Below, one piece after another: positions 8,664-15,765 of a stretch of 64,000 nucleotides of DNA. Numbering within the stretch: position 1 is the stretch's first letter; every line of letters begins with the position of its first letter. The stretch spans positions 25,939-89,938 of the forward strand of contig NZ_LZGN01000042.1 of NCBI RefSeq assembly GCF_001690185.1, given 5' to 3'. The position numbers were made by a program, and so were the translations under genes. The stretch is from Gilliamella sp. wkB308 (GTDB lineage: Bacteria; Pseudomonadota; Gammaproteobacteria; Enterobacterales; Orbaceae). Below the pieces are notes generated by a model. The model searched no databases and was not told where the DNA came from. It saw only the letters and a list, made by a program, of their open reading frames with translations.

Positions 8664-10431
8664 ATTATATTCAAATAAACCAGATTTATTTGAAACTATT
8701 ATTTTTTCATCAGGTTTGAACGTAATTCAAGCTGAAATTCGCTTGCCTGAAAATAAGAAAAAAGATACCCATAATTTAGGTAAATCGACGTTAGGCAAAT
8801 TACTTGATTTTTGTTTTTTATCTAAAAAAAAATCAGAATTTTTTTTATTTAAGCATAAACAAATATTTAAGCAATTTGTGTTTTTTTTAGAGTTGGAACT
8901 AGAAGATGGTTCTTACCTCACTATTCGTCGCTGTGTTACAGATGCAACACGTATCAGTATAAAGAAACACACCGATTCACACCAAGATTTTACGCAATTA
9001 GCACATTGGGATCATGAAAATGTGTCATTTGATAAAGCGAAAGAGATTTTAGACAGTATATTAAATTTTTATTTGATTAAACCATGGCAATATCGCAAAA
9101 TTTTAGGTTATTTATTACGTTCTCAAGATGATTACCGTGATGTTTTTCAATTAAGAAAGTTTGCCTCTAAACATAAAGATTGGAAACCTTTTCTTGCTCA
9201 TATTCTTGGTTTTAATTCTGATTTAATTGTAAAGCATTATGAACTGGAAGCTAAACTTAAAGATGCACAAGATAGAGAAACGATAGTAAAACAAGAGTTA
9301 GGTGGTTCAATTGAAGATATTAGTCGGATTGATGGGCTTTTATTATTAAAACAGCAGGATGTTAATGAGCGACAAAGACTGTTGGATAAGTTCGATTTTC
9401 ACTCAGTGGATCAAGCAAAAACCAAAAAACTCATTGATGAATTAGATTTGCAAATAGCTACATTGAATAAAAATCGCTACTCATTGGATTTTAATCGAAA
9501 AAAGATAGAATTATCTTTACAAAAACAACAAATATTATTTGATCCTGATGAGGCTGAAAGCTTGTACAAAGAAGCCGGTATTCTTTTCCCAGAACAATTA
9601 AAAAAAGATTTTAATCAACTTATTCAGTTTAACCGCGCTATTACAGAAGAACGACATACATATTTAAAAGAAGAACTATCATCAATAAAAAAAGAGCTAA
9701 CAAATATTAATCAAACTTTATTGCAATTAGGTGAAGAAAGAACACAGACTTTATCTTTTTTAGGTGAAACAGATATTTTTAATAAATATAAACAAATATC
9801 TAATGATTTAATTACCTTAAAAACTGATATTGCTTTTTTAGAAAGACAAAAAGAATTTATTCACAAATTGCAGGAGCTTAGGACTGAAATTAGATTATTA
9901 GATGAGCAATCTCAAAAAGTCAGAATTGATATGGAAAATGATTTAGAGATACAAAATACACAAGAAACAAGTTTATTTTCAGAAATTAGGTTGTATTTTA
10001 GTCGCATTGTTGAAGATGTTATTTCAAGAATGGCATTACTTAATGTCAAAATTAATCGAAAAGGCCATTTTGACTTTAGTGCTGATATTTTAGATGAAGC
10101 GGGTCGTTCAACAAGTGCTGATGATGGTCATACTTATAAAAAATTACTATGTGTAGCTTTTGATTTAGCTATATTACGTGCTCATCTTAAAGATAACTTT
10201 CCTCGTTTTGTTTATCACGATGGAATATTTGAATCGTTAGACGACAGAAAAAAGATAAATCTTCTTAACGTTATAAGACAATATTCTAATTTAGGTATTC
10301 AACAAATTATTACTGTAATTGATTCAGATATTCCTCTTGATACCGATATTTTCTTCGATAAAAATGAAATTGCATTGGTATTACATGATGAAGGGATAAA
10401 AGGACGATTATTTAAATTACCATCTTGGTAA
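8650..10431 (+). CDS. ABC-3C system ATPase, DUF2326 type
   Basis: A 593-residue SMC/RecN-like ABC ATPase. The P-loop is degenerate in its first half but has the key end: HNLGKSTLGKLL at residues 41-52. Residues 230-445 form a long coiled coil (for example LKEELSSIKKELTNINQTL). The C-terminal head has LCVAFDLAILRAHL and FVYHDGIFESLDDRKKINLL, the Walker-B/D-loop region typical of DUF2326. It closes the three-gene system and probably senses a DNA structure or invading element, releasing the nuclease partner. The gene has very low GC and long homopolymer A and T runs, unlike the housekeeping genes, which suggests acquisition by transfer. Confidence 0.8.
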   Translation: MKLSKLYSNKPDLFETIIFSSGLNVIQAEIRLPENKKKDTHNLGKSTLGKLLDFCFLSKKKSEFFLFKHKQIFKQFVFFLELELEDGSYLTIRRCVTDATRISIKKHTDSHQDFTQLAHWDHENVSFDKAKEILDSILNFYLIKPWQYRKILGYLLRSQDDYRDVFQLRKFASKHKDWKPFLAHILGFNSDLIVKHYELEAKLKDAQDRETIVKQELGGSIEDISRIDGLLLLKQQDVNERQRLLDKFDFHSVDQAKTKKLIDELDLQIATLNKNRYSLDFNRKKIELSLQKQQILFDPDEAESLYKEAGILFPEQLKKDFNQLIQFNRAITEERHTYLKEELSSIKKELTNINQTLLQLGEERTQTLSFLGETDIFNKYKQISNDLITLKTDIAFLERQKEFIHKLQELRTEIRLLDEQSQKVRIDMENDLEIQNTQETSLFSEIRLYFSRIVEDVISRMALLNVKINRKGHFDFSADILDEAGRSTSADDGHTYKKLLCVAFDLAILRAHLKDNFPRFVYHDGIFESLDDRKKINLLNVIRQYSNLGIQQIITVIDSDIPLDTDIFFDKNEIALVLHDEGIKGRLFKLPSW

Positions 10432-10526
10432 TTAAATTAATAAAAAAATAAAATCATGGATATGTGACTATCATTTAAAAGATAAAACTATTTTTTACAC
10501 ATAGGGGATACTGCCGATAAATTACA

Positions 10527-10572
10527 ATCATAAATACTGAAAATTAATTATTAATATTTCAGTATTTATGAT
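10527..10572. terminator. bidirectional hairpin between convergent genes
   Basis: Bases 10527-10542 (ATCATAAATACTGAAA) are perfectly complementary to 10557-10572, with a 14-base loop of A and T. It lies between the ABC-3C operon and a leftward gene, eight bases from the latter's stop codon, so it could stop transcripts from both sides. A strong U-tract is lacking, so a role as a recombination or binding site cannot be excluded. Confidence 0.6.
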
Positions 10573-10579
10573 CAATATA

Positions 10580-11587
10580 TTATTTATGAATGTCTACGTT
10601 AGTATAATCTGAGCCATTACAAAGATAAGTTGTCATTCGAATATCACTTTTATCTTTTTCAAAATAAAACGCCCGAAATTCTAGTTCATCAACCTTCAAA
10701 TAACGAGCAGTATCATTAGGCACGTTTTTTATAATCTTATTATTGCATTTAAAATAATTTATTGTATCTGCTTTATATGTTTCAGAAATTAAGGTATTAG
10801 TAATATTATTTATATTGAAAATAATTAATAAGCAGGGTAATACAGCGCTTATTAAAACAACAAAGTAAGTTATACTTGGTAATCTATTTGAAAGCTTTTG
10901 GTTCTTTGCTAACTCAAACCCAATTATAGCAAAAATCTGTAATAAACTACTTCCGATTAAAATAAAGTTAAGCCAATATAATCCTTTTGTTATAGTTGAT
11001 AGTTGTTCTGGATAAACAGATATCATATCAGTGACAAATGTTCTCCCTTGATTTTCCCCCATGAAATCAAGCACTATATAGATAAGAGCTAATAAAGCAG
11101 CACCTATAATTTTTTCTAACTCATTAAATTCTCTTTTAATTATATAAGTTATCATTATCGTTATAGCTGAAAGAAATTGTAATATAAAAAGAAGAAAACT
11201 AATTAACCAGTAACATTTAAACAAGAATGTAAGAAAAGCTAAACAACCAAATATAGCTCCCCAGCCAGATAAAAATAATATTAGATGTAATACTTTTTCG
11301 GAGTGTTTTTTTTGTTTTTTTTTGTTGATTTTCTTTTTTGGTAATGTAAATACAATTTTAAGCCAATCCTTTGTAAATTTCTTCTGCTCTTTACTGGTAT
11401 AAAATTTATAATAAATTGTATACCCCACCCCCAAAACAACATAAGAAATAATAAAATAGAAAGTAACTGCTTCTCTTTTATTCATAGTAAGAATAATTAC
11501 GCTCACAATGTAAGTTAGAGCTACTACCCAAAATAGAACGGGATATTTTAAAATATAATTCTTTAATTTATATAATGGTTTTTTCAT
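10580..11587 (-). CDS. hypothetical multi-pass membrane protein
   Basis: A 335-residue protein that I cannot name. The ATG at 11587 has GGAG about six bases upstream and is preferred over a GTG six bases earlier. There are about eight hydrophobic helices: roughly residues 15-35, 40-60, 95-115, 118-145, 160-180, 200-225 and 235-260, with one more around 125-150 uncertain. A lysine-rich cytoplasmic loop (KKKINKKKQKKHSEK) lies near residue 90. The last about 70 residues are polar and probably outside the membrane, with two cysteines. It ends beside the ABC-3C operon and is read towards it. No functional clue is visible. Confidence 0.55.
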   Translation of the reverse strand: MKKPLYKLKNYILKYPVLFWVVALTYIVSVIILTMNKREAVTFYFIISYVVLGVGYTIYYKFYTSKEQKKFTKDWLKIVFTLPKKKINKKKQKKHSEKVLHLILFLSGWGAIFGCLAFLTFLFKCYWLISFLLFILQFLSAITIMITYIIKREFNELEKIIGAALLALIYIVLDFMGENQGRTFVTDMISVYPEQLSTITKGLYWLNFILIGSSLLQIFAIIGFELAKNQKLSNRLPSITYFVVLISAVLPCLLIIFNINNITNTLISETYKADTINYFKCNNKIIKNVPNDTARYLKVDELEFRAFYFEKDKSDIRMTTYLCNGSDYTNVDIHK

Positions 11588-11729
11588 TACCACTCCTTTT
11601 TTGTTATCTTTTATCTATATGCAAAACTGAATAATGAAATTATCTTGATAAACACTAAAAATAATTTTTAATGAAAGTGAAAAGCATAGATTTTTTCCAT
11701 AATAAATTACACATTTCAATCACCAAAAA

Positions 11730-12188
11730 TTAATCATCTAAACAAAAATATATTAAATAATAGTTATTTTGATAAACCAACAGTAAATCACACCATTGTA
11801 TCGCATACCACATTGGTGGCATTGTTTCAATTTCATATAGATAACATTTATTTAATTCTAGGTGGGACAATATATCGATAAAACCTGAAACTCCCCTCAT
11901 TCCGTTTTCTCTATGCAAGGTTGGTGAATAGCTTTGCTTAAAAAACCATTTATTAATTTGCTGTATAAATTCATCAACGGTGATCTGTTTTGGTTTTATA
12001 TGCCATAACTGAGCATCTAAAAATTTTCCGTGCTCATCGGCAATTGATTGAAAATGATGGGCCAATGTATCCGTAAAATGGCCTTTATGATCAAGTAACT
12101 TAACTGTATAATCACAATAGTGATTAGGTTCCGCATTTAAACAAGCCATTGCTTTTAGATAACCATTAATATAATCAAGATTCACCAT
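11730..12188 (-). CDS. unknown protein downstream of rtcB
   Basis: A 152-residue soluble protein with a Shine-Dalgarno GGAGAT seven bases before its ATG and only 44 bases after the rtcB stop, so it is probably the last gene of the tRNA-like-slipin-rtcB transcript. The sequence is rich in aromatic residues and His (NAEPNHYCDYTVKLLDHKGHF; PPMWYAIQWCDLLLVYQNNYYLIYF), with no recognised motif and no signal peptide. A role in RNA repair is possible by position alone. It could equally be an unrelated immunity-type protein that landed here. Confidence 0.55.
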   Translation of the reverse strand: MVNLDYINGYLKAMACLNAEPNHYCDYTVKLLDHKGHFTDTLAHHFQSIADEHGKFLDAQLWHIKPKQITVDEFIQQINKWFFKQSYSPTLHRENGMRGVSGFIDILSHLELNKCYLYEIETMPPMWYAIQWCDLLLVYQNNYYLIYFCLDD

Positions 12189-12232
12189 ATTTTATATCTC
12201 CGTTAACATCGAAGAGCGCTCCTCGATAATTT

Positions 12233-13453
12233 TTACCCCTTCACACACACCACTTGCCTTAATTGATGCACTATCTCAACCAATTCATTTTGCGCGGTCA
12301 TCACTGCATCAATATCTTTGTATGCCATTGGGATTTCATCAATCACGTTGGCATCTTTACGACATTCGACATGGGCCGTGGCCTTGATTTGATCCTCAAT
12401 GGTAAATTGCTTTTTGGCCGCTGTTCGGCTCATCACGCGGCCGGCACCATGCGAACACGAGCAAAAACTTTCTTTATTTCCCAGTCCTCGCACAATATAG
12501 CTTTTAGCCCCCATTGAGCCGGGAATAATGCCTAATTCTCCTTTACGTGCGGATACTGCGCCTTTACGTGTGATAAAAATTTCTTCACCAAAATGTTGTT
12601 CTTTTTGAACATAGTTATGGTGACAATTTACTGCCGACATATGGGTAGTAAATGGTTTAGTGATAATTTTCCGCATTGCCAAAATCACATTATGCATCAT
12701 TGCCTCTCGATTTAGCCTTGCAAACTCTTGCGCCCAATGCACAGCCTCGACATAATCGTGAAAGTGCTCTGTACCTTCTTCCAAATAGGCTAAATCTTTA
12801 TCCGGTAAGTTTTGGATATGCACTTCCATGTCTTTTTTAGCCATTTCAATAAAAAAACTGCCAATGGCATTACCCACGCCACGTGAACCACTGTGCAACA
12901 TAATCCAAACACGATCGGCCTCATCTAAACAGATTTCGATAAAGTGGTTGCCGGTACCTAATGTGCCTAAATGACGGTAGTTATTGGTTTTTAAAAAGCG
13001 CGGGTATTTTTCCGTCAGCTTATTAAAACCTGGCGCTAGCTGTTGCCAGTACTGTTCGACAATAGCAGGGGCGTCATGCCAGCTACCATAATCCCGTCCT
13101 CGGTGTTTTGGGGTAATTCCATGCGGCACCGCTTTTTCAATTTCAGTACGTAATGGTAATAAATTATCTGGCAAATCAGCCGCCATCAACGAGGTTTGTA
13201 CCGCAATCATACCGCAGCCAATATCTACCCCAACTGCGGCAGGAATAATCGCGCCGAATGTTGGAATTACACTGCCAATGGTTGAGCCTTTGCCTACATG
13301 CACATCGGGCATCACGGCGATATGTTTAAAAATAAATGGTAGTTTTGCCGTTTTAGTTAGTTGTTCTTTAGCCTCGGGTTCTACCGGTACCCCTTTAGTC
13401 CACATTTTGATTGGCTTGGCGTTTTCTGTCTGTAATAGATTATATTGTGTCAT
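12233..13453 (-). CDS. rtcB: RNA ligase RtcB (3'-phosphate/5'-OH splicing ligase)
   Basis: RtcB joins RNA 3'-phosphate or 2',3'-cyclic phosphate ends to 5'-OH ends using GTP and Mn2+, so it repairs RNAs cut by ribotoxins. The 406-residue length matches E. coli RtcB. Catalytic features are in place: GVDIGCGM with Asp77 and Cys80, HLGTLGTGNHFIE, HSGSRGVGN, and CSHGAGRVMSR containing the histidine that becomes guanylylated. An open frame continues 22 codons upstream, but the ATG at 13453 follows TAAGGAATAAAAAA and aligns with the family start. It is 58 bases after the slipin stop. There is no rtcA cyclase and no archease gene nearby. Confidence 0.95.
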   Translation of the reverse strand: MTQYNLLQTENAKPIKMWTKGVPVEPEAKEQLTKTAKLPFIFKHIAVMPDVHVGKGSTIGSVIPTFGAIIPAAVGVDIGCGMIAVQTSLMAADLPDNLLPLRTEIEKAVPHGITPKHRGRDYGSWHDAPAIVEQYWQQLAPGFNKLTEKYPRFLKTNNYRHLGTLGTGNHFIEICLDEADRVWIMLHSGSRGVGNAIGSFFIEMAKKDMEVHIQNLPDKDLAYLEEGTEHFHDYVEAVHWAQEFARLNREAMMHNVILAMRKIITKPFTTHMSAVNCHHNYVQKEQHFGEEIFITRKGAVSARKGELGIIPGSMGAKSYIVRGLGNKESFCSCSHGAGRVMSRTAAKKQFTIEDQIKATAHVECRKDANVIDEIPMAYKDIDAVMTAQNELVEIVHQLRQVVCVKG

Positions 13454-13511
13454 TTTTTTATTCCTTACACCGCCCTGCGATTGTACATGGCGGCTTAATA
13501 TTTTCTTTTTA

Positions 13512-15092
13512 TCACGCACTTTTAGGTTGGATATTTACCAAGCCATGTAACACTTGGTCAAGTCCGCCTACTACCGAGATTTTATCGATACGTTCAGCAA
13601 TGCGTTCTAAAGTTTCCATCTCTTTTAACCGCAAGGCTACTGGGTTATTTTCCATTACTTTGGCGGTGTTCAATAATGAACGGGTTGCTGATGTTTCCTC
13701 GCGGCGACGAATCACATTGGCTTGCGCCACTTTTTCCGCCTCGACCACTTGTGATAGAATCGCTTTCATATCGCCTGGTAAAATAATGTCTTTTACCCCT
13801 AGTGAAACAGTTTGTAAACCATAGCCATCTAAACGCATTTTGATATGTTGGGTTACCACTTCATCAATAATATTTTTGTTCTCAAGTAACTCATCCAACG
13901 TACGCATACCAATCGCTTCGCGTAATCCAAATTGTAATTCACGATACAATAAATCAACCGGCTGCGCAGTTTTTTCAAACGCGGTTAATACGTCAGTATA
14001 GTGCCAGTTAGCCACTAAGTTTACCCGCAAATTGACTTTATCTTTGGTTAAAATCTCTTGTCCTGCCACTTCTAAGGCTTGCAGGCGAGTATCCACCATA
14101 TCAACCGAGATTTCCCGGTTAAAAAGCCAATAAGCGGTAATGCTAGCTTTTAATAACTGCTCAATTTTACCGTTCACTTTTAATACCCCGACATGATAAG
14201 CCGGCACTTGTGCAATTAATACGCTGTTATCACCGAGTACTTCTTTTTGGCGTAACTTTGGTTGTAGTAATTGCTGTACCATTTCATCACTTAAGGTATA
14301 CCTTTGGTTTAAATCCACTGTCACCATATGCTGTTTATGGCTATTTTGCCAATATAGGCGTTTAGTACCCGGGGATAAAATTTCAACCAATAGATCGTTT
14401 TCATAACGCAAACCAGCCTGATTTGCACCGACTTCCATTGCGATACAGTATTGTGATAGTTGTTGTGGTGTACGTTGTTCTATGGCATCAGCGATACGAT
14501 CATCAATGCGGTTGTCCCTTAAGTTAAATTTACCCAGTACAATCGTATGTTTAAATTGGCAATAACCGACGATCGATTCTGGCGCAATAATCTGTATTAG
14601 CTGGTTATCAACAAATAAAGTCCCAATTTGTTCATGAATAAAGTGATGTAGCACTAGTTTTTCGATATTCACAATGGCGTTATTGCTATTTTTAGCTTCA
14701 ATCAATTCTTGTGCGATATCGGTTGGCAGTGCATAACCGTCTTGTAATGCCACTTTTTTAATCGCATGTGCTTTGTAGCTTTTCCAATATAATGCTTTGT
14801 TTGCTGGTAAAATGACTTCTACCAATTTTTGCTCTTCATAACGTAAGGCAATTTCGTTTTCAGCCACATCCACTAAATAACTGTGTTGGTTAATAATATT
14901 TGGATAGAAGTTGATTAACTGTTCTGCTATGTTGGCTGCAATTTTTGTCTCAGCTAAATTAATCAATTGATAACTGGAGATATTAAATGGATCAAAAATT
15001 CGGTGTACCCCCGCAGTTAATACTTTTTCAATCTCATTGTTTTTGAATAAAATTGCAATTTCATATTTTTTGACTTTAATAGTTTTTATCAT
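13512..15092 (-). CDS. SPFH/Band-7 (slipin) protein with N-terminal repeats
   Basis: A 526-residue protein from the ATG at 15092, placed by the upstream AAAAGGAAATG; an upstream extension of 14 codons is unlikely. The SPFH core spans about residues 330-500 (VNLRVNLVANWHYTD; LLYRELQFGLREAIGMRTLDELLENK; VSLGVKDIILPGDMKAIL), followed by a charged coiled coil. Ahead of it, five copies of a ~30-residue beta-rich unit recur about every 70 residues (near 8, 77, 152, 218 and 295), each of the pattern E-x-A-x-L-x-x-x-x-x-L-V-E-x-L-x-P-G-x-x-x-x-Y-W. No membrane hairpin is visible, unlike membrane slipins. It probably scaffolds RtcB and the tRNA-like RNA encoded in the same transcript. Confidence 0.85.
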   Translation of the reverse strand: MIKTIKVKKYEIAILFKNNEIEKVLTAGVHRIFDPFNISSYQLINLAETKIAANIAEQLINFYPNIINQHSYLVDVAENEIALRYEEQKLVEVILPANKALYWKSYKAHAIKKVALQDGYALPTDIAQELIEAKNSNNAIVNIEKLVLHHFIHEQIGTLFVDNQLIQIIAPESIVGYCQFKHTIVLGKFNLRDNRIDDRIADAIEQRTPQQLSQYCIAMEVGANQAGLRYENDLLVEILSPGTKRLYWQNSHKQHMVTVDLNQRYTLSDEMVQQLLQPKLRQKEVLGDNSVLIAQVPAYHVGVLKVNGKIEQLLKASITAYWLFNREISVDMVDTRLQALEVAGQEILTKDKVNLRVNLVANWHYTDVLTAFEKTAQPVDLLYRELQFGLREAIGMRTLDELLENKNIIDEVVTQHIKMRLDGYGLQTVSLGVKDIILPGDMKAILSQVVEAEKVAQANVIRRREETSATRSLLNTAKVMENNPVALRLKEMETLERIAERIDKISVVGGLDQVLHGLVNIQPKSA

Positions 15093-15290
15093 TTTACATT
15101 TCCTTTTTAGCACAATCAGCAACCGAGTTTGCACAATTGAAACGGGCTAAGTAACGAAATAGTAGGGTGAAGGTTAAAAGCAATAAGAAAAATAGTGCGC
15201 CACTTATTGGTATTTAACATTATGCCTATTATCCAGTTTGTTTACCTTGAAAGTCGTGGTGACCTGACAAGTTAACCGGTTTTTTTTGCG

Positions 15291-15327
15291 GATAAGCTTG
15301 TTACGGTGCTTTGTCACTTAGCTTATC
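15291..15327 (-). other. hairpin in the leader between tRNA-like RNA and slipin
   Basis: GATAAGCT at 15291-15298 pairs perfectly with AGCTTATC at 15320-15327, with a second partial stem inside (GTTAC against GTCAC). It sits in the 283-base untranslated gap between the tRNA-like RNA and the slipin start. No T-run follows on the minus strand, so it is not an ordinary terminator. It may shape or protect a processed transcript end. The rest of the gap shows only a palindrome AACCGGTT beside a T-run. Confidence 0.4.
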
Positions 15328-15375
15328 TAACGCCGATCACTGACTGTGTTTGTTTTTCTACTTTTGTTTTACGGT

Positions 15376-15447
15376 TTTTGAAGTGGGATTCGAACCCACT
15401 ACATATCGATCCCTAGTCGATTGTTCTACCAGATGAACTATTCAAAA
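15376..15447 (-). ncRNA. tRNA-like RNA of the RtcR/RtcB locus (AGG anticodon loop)
   Basis: Read on the minus strand, 15447-15376 folds into a perfect 72-nt cloverleaf. Acceptor TTTTGAA pairs with TTCAAAA (7 bp); D stem GTTC/GAAC has loop ATCTGGTA with the GG pair; anticodon stem ATCGA/TCGAT has loop CTAGGGA (anticodon AGG); the variable loop is ATGTA; T stem GTGGG/CCCAC has the canonical loop TTCGAAT. The bases after the acceptor are ACCG, so CCA is not encoded. The U1-A72 pair and missing CCA make a normal proline tRNA unlikely. It lies first in the sigma54-driven operon with slipin and rtcB. Burroughs and Aravind reported a tRNA-like RNA linked to SPFH-containing RNA-repair loci, which fits. 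Confidence 0.85.
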
Positions 15448-15596
15448 TTGACTTTTCTACAGTCACCTAATCACACAATAAGGAATACATGTTGATAATC
15501 TTCCGTCCTTTTATCCCGTAGATAAACCCGTAAAGGATTCGCGATGTACCTTGCTGTGATAAAAACAGCATTTGCTTGCTTAGGTATATTTAATAT

Positions 15597-15612
15597 TGCG
15601 AAAAGCGTGCCA
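15597..15612 (-). promoter_or_regulatory. sigma54 promoter for the tRNA-like-slipin-rtcB operon
   Basis: On the minus strand the sequence TGGCACGCTTTTCGCA matches the sigma54 consensus TGGCACGnnnnTTGCW at every fixed position except one (C for T in the -12 element). Start of transcription would be near 15586, about 140 bases before the tRNA-like RNA. The divergent gene encodes RtcR, a sigma54-dependent activator with an intact GAFTGA loop. Confidence 0.8.
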
Positions 15613-15670
15613 AAAAATAAAAAGTAATAAAAATATTTTTTAACTATTTGATTTATAAACATAAAAAATA

Positions 15671-15728
15671 AATATCATATAATATATATGATATTCAAAT
15701 AGATTTTAATGATTATAAGTCTTATAAT
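15671..15728. promoter_or_regulatory. two dyads, candidate RtcR binding sites
   Basis: AATATCATAT (15671-15680) is the perfect complement of 15686-15695 with a five-base spacer. ATTATAAG (15712-15719) pairs with 15721-15728 around a single T. The first is centred about 97 bases upstream of the predicted sigma54 start, the usual place for an enhancer, and the second about 134. Both also lie just before rtcR. AT-rich DNA makes chance dyads common, so this is only a candidate. Confidence 0.4.
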
Positions 15729-15765
15729 TTAATCTAGCTATTTATATAATATTATAAATTTAATC

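Noticed and set aside
15376..15447. Ordinary tRNA-Pro(AGG)
   Set aside because: No CCA, U1-A72 acceptor end unlike proline tRNAs, and position inside an RtcR-controlled operon. The cloverleaf alone does not prove a translational tRNA.
15471..15662. 63-codon leftward open frame across the sigma54 promoter
   Set aside because: It starts upstream of the promoter and ends before the tRNA-like RNA, has no ribosome site, and its composition is not protein-like.
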